From Paracoccaceae bacterium (lineage in GTDB: Bacteria; Pseudomonadota; Alphaproteobacteria; Rhodobacterales; Rhodobacteraceae), in NCBI GenBank assembly GCA_024642725.1, contig JAHEAO010000003.1, forward strand, positions 38,969 through 102,968: DNA of 64,000 nucleotides, given 5' to 3'. A program made the translations under genes and the position numbers. Below the pieces are notes generated by a model that made no database searches, was not told the DNA's origin, and was given only the letters and a program-made list of their open reading frames with translations. Below are positions 54,463 through 62,645 of this stretch, piece after piece; the first letter of the stretch is position 1; each line of letters starts with the position of its first letter.

Positions 54463-55749
54463 ATGGCCCGCCGAACGGCCCCCTTTTCCCGGTTTGAATG
54501 GATGATCGCCTGGCGCTACCTGCGTGCGCGCCGCGCCGAAGGCGGCGTCAGCGTGATGACATGGATCTCCTTTCTGGGGATCATGCTGGCGGTTTTCGCC
54601 CTGATTGCCGTGCTTTCCGTGCGTGCAGGCTTTCGTGCCGAATTCGTCGATACGATCCTTGGCGCAAATGCCCACATCTCGCTCTACAACTCCGTCTACC
54701 AAACTGACACGGGCCAGACCACGAACGTGATGCCCGACTATGTCCAGACGGCTGAAAATCTCAGGAACCTTCCCGGCGTGACCCATGTGGCACCGCTTAT
54801 CCGTGGACAGGTCATGGCGAATAACAGGGAAAACACCACCGGCGTGGATGTCTATGGTATCTCGGCCGAAGACATAATGGGTATTCCTCGTGTTGCCCAT
54901 GCCGATCAGTCGCAAGGCGATGTGGCTCAACTGGAGCACGGCATCGCCATCGGATCCGGTGTCGCGCAGGCGCTCGGAGTCGGCATCGGCGACAAGATCA
55001 AGCTGATTTCACCAAACGGCGTAAAAACTGCCTTTGGCACCAGCCCAAGGGTTAACATATACCCTGTCGTCTACATCTTCACTGCTGGACGATACGACAT
55101 TGACCGCACCCGCGTTTACTTGCCATTTGCCGAGGCGCAGATGTTTTTCAACCGCGAAGGCGTCGCCGATGAAATCGAGGTCATGGTCGACGATCCTGAG
55201 CGCATTGACGAACGCAGCGTCGAATTTCTGAACGCAGGCGGCCCGCATACCTTGCTCTGGACTTGGAAGGATCGCTCCGGCAGCTTCCTGCGCGCGCTTC
55301 AGATCGAGGACAACGTCATGTTTGTGATCATGGGCGTTCTGGTCCTGATCGCCGCAATGAACATCATCTCGGGGCTGATCATGCTGGTCAAGAACAAGGG
55401 GCGCGACATCGGGATCCTGCGCACGATGGGCCTGACAGAGGGGTCCGTGCTGCGGGTTTTCTTCATCTGTGGCGCGCTGGTCGGGATTCTTGGCACACTC
55501 TTCGGTGTGATCCTCGGCTGCCTGTTCGCGATCTACATAGACCCGATCTTTTCCTTCGTGAATTACGTCGCAGGCGGCGGCGTCTGGGATCCGTCGATCC
55601 GCGGTATCTATAACCTGCCCGCCAAACTCGTCTGGAGTGACGTGATGTCGGCGGTCATACTCTCGCTGGGCCTGTCGTTTCTGGTGACGATCTTCCCGGC
55701 GCGCCGTGCCGCACGACTGAACCCGGTCGAGGCGCTGCGATATGAGTGA
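54463..55749 (+). CDS. lolC: Lipoprotein-releasing system permease (LolC/LolE)
   Basis: A 428-aa inner-membrane subunit that extracts lipoproteins for outer-membrane sorting. [51 protein letters not shown] is the first helix region, followed by a large periplasmic domain (about 50-280). Three C-terminal helices follow with [34 protein letters not shown] (the LolD-contact loop). Only one such subunit is present, as usual in alphaproteobacteria. It overlaps lolD by 8 bp. Confidence 0.93.
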   Translation: MARRTAPFSRFEWMIAWRYLRARRAEGGVSVMTWISFLGIMLAVFALIAVLSVRAGFRAEFVDTILGANAHISLYNSVYQTDTGQTTNVMPDYVQTAENLRNLPGVTHVAPLIRGQVMANNRENTTGVDVYGISAEDIMGIPRVAHADQSQGDVAQLEHGIAIGSGVAQALGVGIGDKIKLISPNGVKTAFGTSPRVNIYPVVYIFTAGRYDIDRTRVYLPFAEAQMFFNREGVADEIEVMVDDPERIDERSVEFLNAGGPHTLLWTWKDRSGSFLRALQIEDNVMFVIMGVLVLIAAMNIISGLIMLVKNKGRDIGILRTMGLTEGSVLRVFFICGALVGILGTLFGVILGCLFAIYIDPIFSFVNYVAGGGVWDPSIRGIYNLPAKLVWSDVMSAVILSLGLSFLVTIFPARRAARLNPVEALRYE

Positions 55750-56419
55750 CATCGTTCTTGATCTTCAGAACATCGAGAAGGCCTATAACAAAGGGAAACC
55801 TGCAGAAGTGGTGGTGCTCAGAGGTGCCAGCCTTTCGGTCCGGAAGGGCGAAGTCGTAGCGCTCGTGGCTCCATCGGGGGCGGGTAAGTCAACTCTGCTT
55901 CACATCGCCGGTCTACTCGATACTCCCGATGCCGGTGCGATCACGCTTAATGGCACCGCGATGACCGGCCTTTCAGATCGCCAACGCACGCGCGCGAGGC
56001 GTGAGGATATTGGTTTCATTTACCAGTTTCATCATCTCCTGCCTGAATTCACTGCGCTCGAAAACATCGTGCTGCCGCAACTTGCCAACGCCGTCGCAGA
56101 AAAGGACGCTAAGGCGCGAGCGCAAGAACTCTTGCAGAGTGTCGGTATCGGCAGCCGCGCCAGTCACCGCCCGGCAGAACTCTCTGGCGGCGAACAGCAA
56201 CGGGTTGCCTTTTGCCGCGCGCTGGCAAACCGTCCCCGGTTGCTGCTGGCCGATGAACCCACCGGGAATCTTGATCCCGAAACATCTGACCAGGTCTTTG
56301 CGACTTTGATGCAGGTTGTCCGTGATACCGGGCTGTCTGCACTGATTGCCACCCATAACCTTGCTCTCGCCGGCAGGATGGACCGGATCGTAAGGATGGA
56401 CGCCGGTCGTCTGTCCTGA
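55742..56419 (+). CDS. lolD: Lipoprotein-releasing system ATPase
   Basis: A 225-aa ABC ATPase of the MacB/LolD group: Walker [24 protein letters not shown], the group motif [28 protein letters not shown], the signature [19 protein letters not shown] and Walker [15 protein letters not shown]. The [17 protein letters not shown] segment is typical of LolD. It overlaps lolC/E by 8 bp, so translation is coupled. Confidence 0.95.
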   Translation: MSDIVLDLQNIEKAYNKGKPAEVVVLRGASLSVRKGEVVALVAPSGAGKSTLLHIAGLLDTPDAGAITLNGTAMTGLSDRQRTRARREDIGFIYQFHHLLPEFTALENIVLPQLANAVAEKDAKARAQELLQSVGIGSRASHRPAELSGGEQQRVAFCRALANRPRLLLADEPTGNLDPETSDQVFATLMQVVRDTGLSALIATHNLALAGRMDRIVRMDAGRLS

Positions 56420-56523
56420 CCGTGGAGACTGGCGCTTGGATCGCCGACTTAAATGTCTCAGTTCCGCGACGCTTGCCCTGTTGGGCATGACCGGATACGC
56501 CTTGAGCAATTGAAGGAGACCGC

Positions 56524-57120
56524 ATGTTTACCGGCATCATCACCGATCAGGGCACCATCTTGAAGCTGGACCAGAAAGGCGACCTCAGGGCGCGGATCGG
56601 GACATCCTACGACGTGGCTGGCATCGACATCGGCGCTTCGATCGCCTGCGACGGTGTTTGCCTGACGGTTGTCGCCCTCGGGTACAAACCGCAAAACTGG
56701 TTCGAGGTCGAAATCTCGGCCGAGTCGGTCTCCAAGACCAACCTGGGCACTTGGACCCCGGGCAAGAGCGTCAATCTGGAACGGGCGCTGCGCGTCGGTG
56801 ACGAACTGGGCGGTCATATCGTTTCGGGCCATGTCGACGGTGTCGCGACGGTGACGTCTGTCCACGAGGAGGGCGACAGCACCAGGGTTACGTTCCGCGC
56901 GCCAGACGACTTTGCGCGTTTCATCGCGCCCAAGGGCTCGGTGGCGCTAAACGGCACGTCTCTGACGGTGAACGAGGTCTCGGGAAGGGATTTTGGTGTC
57001 AACCTGATCCCGCATACCAAGCAGGTTACGAACTGGGATAAGGTTGCCGAGGGCGATCGGGTCAATCTGGAAATCGACACACTTGCCCGCTATGTGGCCC
57101 GGCTACAGGACTGGCAATGA
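56524..57120 (+). CDS. ribE: Riboflavin synthase alpha chain
   Basis: Makes riboflavin from two 6,7-dimethyl-8-ribityllumazine molecules. The 198-aa protein has two tandem lumazine-binding repeats: the first starts MFTGIITDQGTI with GASIACDGVCLTVV, the second contains LGGHIVSGHVDGVATVTSV and VALNGTSLTVNEV. GAAGGAGACCGC precedes the ATG. Its stop overlaps the ATG of an unknown ORF (ATGA). ribB and ribH follow downstream. Confidence 0.95.
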   Translation: MFTGIITDQGTILKLDQKGDLRARIGTSYDVAGIDIGASIACDGVCLTVVALGYKPQNWFEVEISAESVSKTNLGTWTPGKSVNLERALRVGDELGGHIVSGHVDGVATVTSVHEEGDSTRVTFRAPDDFARFIAPKGSVALNGTSLTVNEVSGRDFGVNLIPHTKQVTNWDKVAEGDRVNLEIDTLARYVARLQDWQ

Positions 57121-57359
57121 AAAGCAGCGCTACAGCCTTTTACAACGATGTGAGCGTTCAGCCCCGTGTTGACATCCCGCGCGATCCGGATGGGGGAGAG
57201 TGCTGGCGAGAATGCCGGTCCGAGCCAGAGCTAACTCATGGCTGGCGTCCGCTCGCTGGAACCGGGGAGAAAGCGTCAGCTTCCGCGGCGGAAACGTTCG
57301 TAGACGGGTTGAAAGCCGCAGGCGGGCTGCCCCCCTTGCTCGGGGTGGCAGACCAATGA
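57117..57359 (+). CDS. Doubtful 80-aa ORF bridging ribE and the GHNNGP gene
   Basis: The ATG overlaps the ribE stop (ATGA), and the TGA overlaps the start of the next gene (ATGA), as expected for a coupled gene. The product has no recognisable family and looks compositionally ordinary (MKSSATAFYNDVSVQPRVD...). The same DNA is rich in hairpins and includes GATCCGGATGGGGGAGAGT, similar to the 3' end of an FMN riboswitch, although the 5' half of that element is missing. It could be coding, regulatory RNA or both. Confidence 0.3.
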   Translation: MKSSATAFYNDVSVQPRVDIPRDPDGGECWRECRSEPELTHGWRPLAGTGEKASASAAETFVDGLKAAGGLPPLLGVADQ

Positions 57360-57931
57360 CACCGGGTCTTGGCCACAACAACGGACCATCTCTCGAACCG
57401 GGCACCACTTGGCGAACCCAGTGCTGGCGGAAGGCGCGCGCCGAACTGTTGCCGCACCTTCCGTTGGAAGTCTTGCGCCTCCGCGTTGCTCGGGCTCGGG
57501 AAATCGGACTGGAATACCGCACCTATGCCTCTTTCCGGGCCTCCACAGGACATGATGTCATCGGGTTCCTGTTCTCCGGCAACGCTCTGAGAGTGCATCT
57601 TCGTCGCCATGCCATGCCAGCCGACCGCACTGAAAAGCTTGCATCAATTGGCAATTGCGACCGGATTGCCATGATTCCTGCCCCGCTATCGCTTGAAGCA
57701 TTCGCGCGGGCTAATCCGGGGGCAGTATTTGAAAGCCTCGCCAGCGCACCCGGACATTTGGCAAGTTGGGCACAAGCGCGCGACAGCATTGGCGCGGTTT
57801 TGTCTGAACGGCGCTTGCCTCGAGATGGCGTTCTGCTGATCGGCGACGCGACGCTTGAACGGAATTGGTCAGAGGCAGGGCGCCTTGCGGGCTACCTCGG
57901 CGCAGATCGTTATTTTGCCGCGGCGGGCTGA
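57356..57931 (+). CDS. GHNNGP-motif hypothetical protein in the riboflavin operon
   Basis: A 191-aa protein starting MTPGLGHNNGPSLEPGTTWRTQCWRKARAELLPHLPLEVLRLRVARAREIGLEYRTYASFRASTGHDVIGFLFSGNALRV. The GLGHNNGPS opening is seen in a number of alphaproteobacterial hypothetical proteins. No membrane segment or catalytic motif is evident. GGGGTGG lies 8 bp before the ATG at the base of a hairpin (57327-57351). The ORF track start runs back over the preceding ORF. Function unknown; its operon suggests a link to flavin synthesis. Confidence 0.7.
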   Translation: MTPGLGHNNGPSLEPGTTWRTQCWRKARAELLPHLPLEVLRLRVARAREIGLEYRTYASFRASTGHDVIGFLFSGNALRVHLRRHAMPADRTEKLASIGNCDRIAMIPAPLSLEAFARANPGAVFESLASAPGHLASWAQARDSIGAVLSERRLPRDGVLLIGDATLERNWSEAGRLAGYLGADRYFAAAG

Positions 57932-57996
57932 CGGAATCGGGCACTGGTCATCGGCAAGGCCTTGAGGTATCTGCCACCCACGCAAGGATGGAGCCC

Positions 57997-59109
57997 ATGG
58001 CCGATACGTTCGACACCACGTTCAAGGACGCGATTTCTTCTGTCGAAGAGATTCTCGAAGATGCCCGCAACGGACGAATGTTTATTCTAATCGATCACGA
58101 AGATCGGGAGAATGAGGGCGATCTGGTCATCCCGGCGCAGATGGCCACCCCCGAGGCGATCAACTTCATGGCCATGCACGGCCGCGGCCTGATCTGCCTC
58201 GCACTCCCCGGAGAGCGTATTGACGCGCTCGGGTTGCCGCTGATGGCGAGCTACAATTCATCCCGCCACGAAACCGCCTTTACGATTTCCATAGAGGCGC
58301 GCGAAGGCGTTACGACCGGTATCTCCGCCCATGACCGGGCCCGGACGGTGGCTGTGGCAATTGACGCTGGCAAGACCGGAGCGGATATCGCGACGCCTGG
58401 CCATGTCTTCCCGCTGCGCGCGCGCGATGGAGGCGTCTTGGTGCGCGCAGGTCATACCGAAGCCGCGGTGGATGTCGCCCGCCTGGCCGGACTGAACGCG
58501 TCTGGCGTGATCTGCGAGATCATGAACGAAGACGGCACCATGGCGCGGTTGCCTGATCTCGTGGCCTTCGCGCAAAAACATAATCTGAAGATCGGAACGA
58601 TCAGCGATCTGATCGGCTACCGGCGCCGCAATGACAATCTTGTGCGCATCAGCAAAGAGACAACCATCACGTCGGAATTCGGCGGCGAGTGGGCCATGCG
58701 GATCTATACCGATGAAACCCATGGCGACGAACACATCGTGCTGATCCGCGGAGACGTCGGCGGGACCGAACCGGTCCTCGTCAGGATGCATGCGCTCGAT
58801 CCAATGCTCGACATCGTCGGCACCGGAAGCGCGGGTCGCACCGGCGAGTTCGGTGACGCAATGCGTCTTATCGCGGCCGAGGGGCGCGGCGTGCTCGTGC
58901 TGCTTCGCGACACGACGTTGAAGCTGGTGACCGAAGGCTCAGCATCTCCGCAGACAATCCGGCAATACGGTTTGGGAGCGCAGATCCTGTCTTCGCTCGG
59001 CTTATCGAAACTGATCCTGCTGACGAACTCGCCAAAGCCCAAAGTCGTTGGCCTCGAAGCTTATGGCTTGTCGATTGAAGACGTCCGCAAGATACCTGCC
59101 GGGGGATAA
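57997..59109 (+). CDS. ribB: 3,4-dihydroxy-2-butanone 4-phosphate synthase with degenerate RibA-like domain (RibBX)
   Basis: The N-terminal half (to about residue 210) is RibB: FILIDHEDRENEGDLVIPAQMATPEAINFMAMHGRGLICLAL, TTGISAHDRARTV, TPGHVFPLRARDGGVLVRAGHTEAAVDVARLAGL. The C-terminal half has the GTP cyclohydrolase II fold but contains no cysteine at all. The three zinc cysteines of RibA are therefore missing and it should be inactive as a cyclohydrolase. Alphaproteobacteria often have such RibBX proteins. The start is taken at MADTFD, with MEPMADTFD an alternative. Confidence 0.93.
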   Translation: MADTFDTTFKDAISSVEEILEDARNGRMFILIDHEDRENEGDLVIPAQMATPEAINFMAMHGRGLICLALPGERIDALGLPLMASYNSSRHETAFTISIEAREGVTTGISAHDRARTVAVAIDAGKTGADIATPGHVFPLRARDGGVLVRAGHTEAAVDVARLAGLNASGVICEIMNEDGTMARLPDLVAFAQKHNLKIGTISDLIGYRRRNDNLVRISKETTITSEFGGEWAMRIYTDETHGDEHIVLIRGDVGGTEPVLVRMHALDPMLDIVGTGSAGRTGEFGDAMRLIAAEGRGVLVLLRDTTLKLVTEGSASPQTIRQYGLGAQILSSLGLSKLILLTNSPKPKVVGLEAYGLSIEDVRKIPAGG

Positions 59110-59112
59110 GAA

Positions 59113-59658
59113 TTGGCTGGAACTGAAACACATTACATCCTGCCGCTGCCCGAGTTTTCTGAGCCGGTGAAGGTGCTGATCGTTGTCGCGCCATACTATA
59201 AGGACATTGCCGACAACCTTGTTGCCGGTGCCAAGGCCGTGCTTGAGGCCGCAGGGGCGACTTACGATCTGGTCGAAATGCCCGGCGCGCTAGAAGTTCC
59301 CACGGCGATACGAATTGCCGACCGGCAGTCCCATTTTGACGGCTATGTCGCGCTTGGTTGCATCATTCGCGGTGAAACCACGCATTACGATACCGTCTGC
59401 AACGATTCCTCCCGCGCGCTGCAACTGCTGGGACTGGACGGATGTTGCATCGGAAACGGAATCCTTACGGTCGAAAATCGGACACAGGCGGAAGTGCGCG
59501 CTGACCCGGCACGAATGAACAAGGGGGGCGGTGCTGCGGCCGCTGCACTGCACTTGATCGCACTGACCCGCAAATGGGGGCGGTCGGACAAAGCTGTTGG
59601 CTTTCACTCCGACAGTATCCTGATCGCCGAAAGCAAGAAGGGCAGCAAAATCACATGA
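59113..59658 (+). CDS. ribH: 6,7-dimethyl-8-ribityllumazine synthase
   Basis: Condenses dihydroxybutanone phosphate with the ribitylaminouracil. The 181-aa protein has KVLIVVAPYYKDIADNLVAGAKAVLE, the substrate loop DLVEMPGALEVPTAIRI, VALGCIIRGETTHYDTVCNDSSRAL and NGILTVENRTQAEVRADPARMNKGGGAAAAAL. The only sensible start is TTG at 59113, preceded by GGGGGAT and 3 bp after the ribB stop. The next ATG would remove the core fold. It overlaps nusB by 4 bp. Confidence 0.93.
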   Translation: MAGTETHYILPLPEFSEPVKVLIVVAPYYKDIADNLVAGAKAVLEAAGATYDLVEMPGALEVPTAIRIADRQSHFDGYVALGCIIRGETTHYDTVCNDSSRALQLLGLDGCCIGNGILTVENRTQAEVRADPARMNKGGGAAAAALHLIALTRKWGRSDKAVGFHSDSILIAESKKGSKIT

Positions 59659-60119
59659 CCAAGGCGGCGAACAAGCGGCAGATGAACTCCGCGGCCCGGC
59701 TTTATGCGGTGCAGGCGCTTTTCCAGATGGAAAGCTCCGGCCAGACCGTCGAAGCGATTGGTCGCGAATTCGAAGATCATCGGTTCGGCGCGACTTACGA
59801 GGGCGACGAGATGGCAGAGGGCAATCTTGATCTCTTTCGCTTGATCCTCGAGAACGCGGTGAACTGGCAGGCCAAGATCGACCAGATGACCGACAGGGCG
59901 CTGGTTGCCAAATGGCCGATCGCACGGATCGACCCGACGCTGAGGGCACTCTTTCGCGCCGCAGGTGCCGAATTGACAGTGGGGGAGACTCCGCCGAAAG
60001 TCGTGATCAACGAATTCGTCGATGTCGCAAAGGCCTTCTTTCCTGACGGCAGGGAAGCCCGCTTTGTCAACGCCGTGCTGGATCACATGGCCCGCGAGGC
60101 CCGGCCAGAAGCGTTCTGA
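59655..60119 (+). CDS. nusB: Transcription antitermination factor NusB
   Basis: A 154-aa all-helical protein that binds boxA RNA with NusE. ARLYAVQALFQMESSGQTVEAI at the N-terminus and WPIARIDPTLRALFRAAGAELTVGETPPKVVINEFVDVAKAFFPDGREARFVNAVLDHMAR at the C-terminus are the NusB signatures. The ATG overlaps the ribH stop (ATGA), the classical ribH-nusB coupling. The track start lies inside ribH. Confidence 0.95.
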   Translation: MTKAANKRQMNSAARLYAVQALFQMESSGQTVEAIGREFEDHRFGATYEGDEMAEGNLDLFRLILENAVNWQAKIDQMTDRALVAKWPIARIDPTLRALFRAAGAELTVGETPPKVVINEFVDVAKAFFPDGREARFVNAVLDHMAREARPEAF

Positions 60120-60200
60120 AGGCGCCGGCGGGGGGCGAGAAATTCTATTGGGATCACAGAGTCAGCCTTCGGCACTGGCAACGTGGCAAGCCAAGAACGA

Positions 60201-60434
60201 ATGATGAAGATCAGCGTCAAGTCAGCCAAGGTCAAGTTTGGCCGGATGCTGGTACATATCCGCCGTTCGGTGCCACCAGGCCTGCGGCTTTTACTGGGCA
60301 TCCTCCTGATTTTGGGCGGCCTCGTTGGGTTCTTGCCGGTCGTCGGCTTCTGGATGATTCCGCTTGGGATTGCCGTTGCAGCGCTGGATATCAAGCCGCT
60401 CTACCGCTGGATACGAGGGAAGACTGGGCGCTGA
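60201..60434 (+). CDS. Small membrane protein (LPVVGFWMIPLG type)
   Basis: A 77-aa protein with a basic N-terminus and two hydrophobic segments: LRLLLGILLILGGLVGFLPVVGFWMIPLGIAVAALDIKPLYRWIRG. The G-rich LPVVGFWMIPLG loop resembles the PGPGW-type small transmembrane proteins. Function unknown; annotation pipelines sometimes mislabel relatives as tryptophan synthase. Tandem ATG codons at 60201/60204 follow AAGAACGA; a GTG at 60183 is an alternative. Confidence 0.7.
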   Translation: MMKISVKSAKVKFGRMLVHIRRSVPPGLRLLLGILLILGGLVGFLPVVGFWMIPLGIAVAALDIKPLYRWIRGKTGR

Positions 60435-60544
60435 CCCGAAGGGACTTCCGGTTGCGAGGCGCGCGGCGGGACTGCGACGAGAAGACATCTGGAACACGCC
60501 ACGACTGTCGCTATCATCGGAGCATCAGCCTAGGAGTCATGGCT

Positions 60545-60847
60545 ATGCCAAAACTTGTCAGCACCTACATCAAACAAGTTCTGATCGGATTCGCGCTTTC
60601 TGCGATCTTTGTCGCTTTGTTGCTCTGGCAGAACGTTGCAAATCTCGGGCATCTGGTTACGACATCCGATATTGGCTGGCTCGCCGTATTAATGCTCTTC
60701 ATGTTCAACGGGCTGGTATTTGCCGGTGTTCAGTTCGCCATCACAATCATGCATATGGCCGAGGATGAGACGCCAAGGGGCGGCGGGCGTCGTGACCCGG
60801 TACTGACAGAACTTGTCCCCATGCCCGTCCGCCCGAAGTCCCGCTAG
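60545..60847 (+). CDS. Small two-helix membrane protein
   Basis: A 100-aa protein: LVSTYIKQVLIGFALSAIFVALLLWQNVANLGHLV and IGWLAVLMLFMFNGLVFAGVQFAITIMHMAEDE form two membrane helices, followed by a polar, Gly/Arg/Pro-rich tail. No family name is certain. The ATG at 60545 has TAGGAG at good spacing; the ATG at 60539 lies too close to it. The stop overlaps the convergent EEP gene by 4 bp. Confidence 0.75.
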   Translation: MPKLVSTYIKQVLIGFALSAIFVALLLWQNVANLGHLVTTSDIGWLAVLMLFMFNGLVFAGVQFAITIMHMAEDETPRGGGRRDPVLTELVPMPVRPKSR

Positions 60848-61551
60848 GCAAACCGGAAATCCGCCCAGATCGGAAGGTGATCAGAGGCCTGGCGGGAAAG
60901 CCGCGTCTCGGTGACGCCCGCGTCCATGAGTTCAAGACTCCTGCTCGCGGCAACGCGGTCAAGCGATGCCATAGGGCGTGCGGCATGATACGATCGGCCC
61001 GGTGCATGGACGGCATAGTCAGTTTGCAACGCCTCCAATCCCCGGTCATTTGACCACTCATTGAAATCGCCAAGGATCAGAGTCGGCATCGCTTGGCGCT
61101 GTTCGATCTGTTCCGCTATGGTTGCAAGCTGCATCCTTCGCATCTTGCGGGTCAGGCCGAGATGCGCCGCGACGATCCGTATCGGACCGTTCAAGAGTGC
61201 AAGCTCTGCAAGAATCGCGCCGCGTGGCTCAAGGCCGGGCAGATCGAGCCGCAATACCTTGGTCGCAACGGTGCCTTTACGCAGAAGGACGGCATTGCCA
61301 TGCCAGCCAAGGCTGACGTCGGAGACCGCGGCCTCCAACGGCTCAAGATCGGTGCGGCGTTCAATCTCCAACCGGTCGAGCGTTGTTGGTCGCGCACCAA
61401 GGCGACGGTCGACTTCTTGCAACGCGACAATATCTGCCTCAAGCGCGCCGATGACATCCAATGTGCGGGTTGGATCGCGCCTGCGATCCAACCCGACGCA
61501 CTTGCGGATATTGTATGACGCAACCCGAACCGGCTTCGGTGACTTTTCCAT
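60844..61551 (-). CDS. Endonuclease/exonuclease/phosphatase-fold protein
   Basis: A 235-aa EEP-fold protein: VRVASYNIRKCVGLDRRRDPTRTLDVIGALEADIVALQEVDRRLG (Asn and Mg-ligand Glu), LPGLEPRGAILAELAL, RIVAAHLGLTRKMRRMQLATIAEQIEQ, LILGDFNEWSNDRGL and a C-terminal LSRQASDHLPIWADFRFA. A small cytoplasmic phosphodiesterase or phosphatase is likely, substrate unknown. I use the Met at 61551; the track start adds 30 unlikely residues. Confidence 0.85.
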   Translation of the reverse strand: MEKSPKPVRVASYNIRKCVGLDRRRDPTRTLDVIGALEADIVALQEVDRRLGARPTTLDRLEIERRTDLEPLEAAVSDVSLGWHGNAVLLRKGTVATKVLRLDLPGLEPRGAILAELALLNGPIRIVAAHLGLTRKMRRMQLATIAEQIEQRQAMPTLILGDFNEWSNDRGLEALQTDYAVHAPGRSYHAARPMASLDRVAASRSLELMDAGVTETRLSRQASDHLPIWADFRFA

Positions 61552-61628
61552 GTTTAGATATATGGGGGACTTCGCCGCAAATGTAAGCAGGCCTTGCAGC
61601 CCAACCCAACCTGGCCTTAGAAAAAGTT

Positions 61629-62273
61629 GTGAAGCAGACACAGCAACCCGCCGTCGTACGTGTGATCTGGGCCATACTCTTGGTTGCTGGGCTGTGGGCG
61701 CTTTTTCTGGGCCGGTGGTCCGTCGGTTTCGTGGCTATTGCGACTTTCGTCGTCACCTTGCTGCCGGGTCCGTTGTTTGACCGGCTGGACATCAAGTTGC
61801 CAACGAATTTCTTGGCCGCGATTGCTGTTTTCGCCTTCGCAACGCTGTTCCTCGGTGAAGTTTTGGATTTCTACGAACGGTTCTGGTGGTGGGACATCGC
61901 GCTCCACGGTGGCTCGGCGATCAGCTTTGGCCTTGTTGGTTTCCTGTTTGTTTTCTTCATGTTCGAAGGGAACAGGTTTGCTGCCCCGCCGATTGCTGTG
62001 GCTTTCGTTGCCTTCTGTTTCGCGGTCACGATCGGATGCGCATGGGAAATCTTCGAATTTGGGATGGATCAAATATTTGGCCTGAACATGCAGAAGACCG
62101 GACTCGTCGACACGATGTGGGATCTGATCGTGGATATGATCGGTGCCGCGATCGGCGCCACTGCGGGCTTCTTCTTTCTCAAGGGCCGGGAACTGGGCGG
62201 CTTGTCCCGAGTCATCGACGAATTCGTGTCAATGAACCGCAAGTTCTACCGTAAGCTGCGTAAACGGGGCTGA
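61629..62273 (+). CDS. Integral membrane protein, DUF2238/YjdF-like
   Basis: A 214-aa protein with six or so membrane helices and the conserved acidic/aromatic block LGEVLDFYERFWWWDIALHGGSAISFG, then IGCAWEIFEFGMDQIFGLNMQKTGLVDTMWDLIVDMIGAAIGA. DxxxH and WEIxEF/DTxWDLxxD patterns are typical of the YjdF-like family with unknown function. The start is GTG 61629. It is divergent from the EEP gene. The C-terminus is strongly basic. Confidence 0.75.
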   Translation: MKQTQQPAVVRVIWAILLVAGLWALFLGRWSVGFVAIATFVVTLLPGPLFDRLDIKLPTNFLAAIAVFAFATLFLGEVLDFYERFWWWDIALHGGSAISFGLVGFLFVFFMFEGNRFAAPPIAVAFVAFCFAVTIGCAWEIFEFGMDQIFGLNMQKTGLVDTMWDLIVDMIGAAIGATAGFFFLKGRELGGLSRVIDEFVSMNRKFYRKLRKRG

Positions 62274-62277
62274 GGGG

Positions 62278-62446
62278 GAGGTGGCGGGACCACCACAGCC
62301 GTAGGGGTACGTAAATTCCCGAGGACCTGCACATACAGGTGGGCGCCAGGTAAGTGGACCAGGGTCCAAACAGAGCCAGCTCCCTCGGATTTATTTAAGG
62401 CCACCGGAATTGGACCCCATCACGAGAAAGGCAGAACCCGCCACTA
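62278..62446 (+). ncRNA. Candidate structured RNA, possibly 6S-like
   Basis: No coding frame fits this gap. A perfect 8-bp stem GTGGCGGG/CCCGCCAC (62281-62288 with 62437-62444) closes a domain of about 165 nt. Inside are nested long-range pairs GGGG/CCCC (62304-62307 with 62415-62418) and AATTCC/GGAATT (62314-62319 with 62406-62411). A local hairpin ACCTG-CACATA-CAGGT (62325-62340) completes it. A rod with nested helices and internal loops, about 165 nt long, is the shape of 6S RNA. I cannot confirm sequence-level homology. SRP RNA and tmRNA motifs are absent. Confidence 0.5.
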
Positions 62447-62619
62447 AGCAACATAGGCTTGTGCCGACCTTGCTACAAGAGGACAACTTGGTCGAGACCG
62501 ACCGCATCCGCCAGACAAATTGAATGCTCCGATGGAGAGGCGGAAGCGATATTTTTTGCATTGAAGCCTCGGACCGGGCTTCAAAGAAGAGGTCGGGGCT
62601 TTCTCGGCCCTTGCCAAAT
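62447..62619. other. Spacer between RNA candidate and mmcB
   Basis: No gene seen. One hairpin GAAGCC-N8-GGCTTC lies around 62563-62582, and a T-rich ATATTTTTTGC lies just before it. This region may hold the end of the RNA transcript and the mmcB promoter. Confidence 0.4.
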
Positions 62620-62634
62620 GTTCACCTATTGTTC
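62620..62634. promoter_or_regulatory. LexA (SOS) box, GTTC-N7-GTTC
   Basis: GTTCACCTATTGTTC is an exact match to the alphaproteobacterial LexA recognition element, placed 11 bp upstream of the mmcB start. Repression by LexA and induction by DNA damage follow from this, as reported for Caulobacter mmcB. Confidence 0.85.
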
Positions 62635-62645
62635 ATGCTGTTGGG

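Noticed and set aside
57183-57201. Complete FMN riboswitch in the riboflavin operon.
   Set aside because: Only a 3'-end-like string is present; the conserved GGGTGAAATTCCC and ACCGGCGGT parts were not found in the flanking DNA. Kept only as an open question in the findings.
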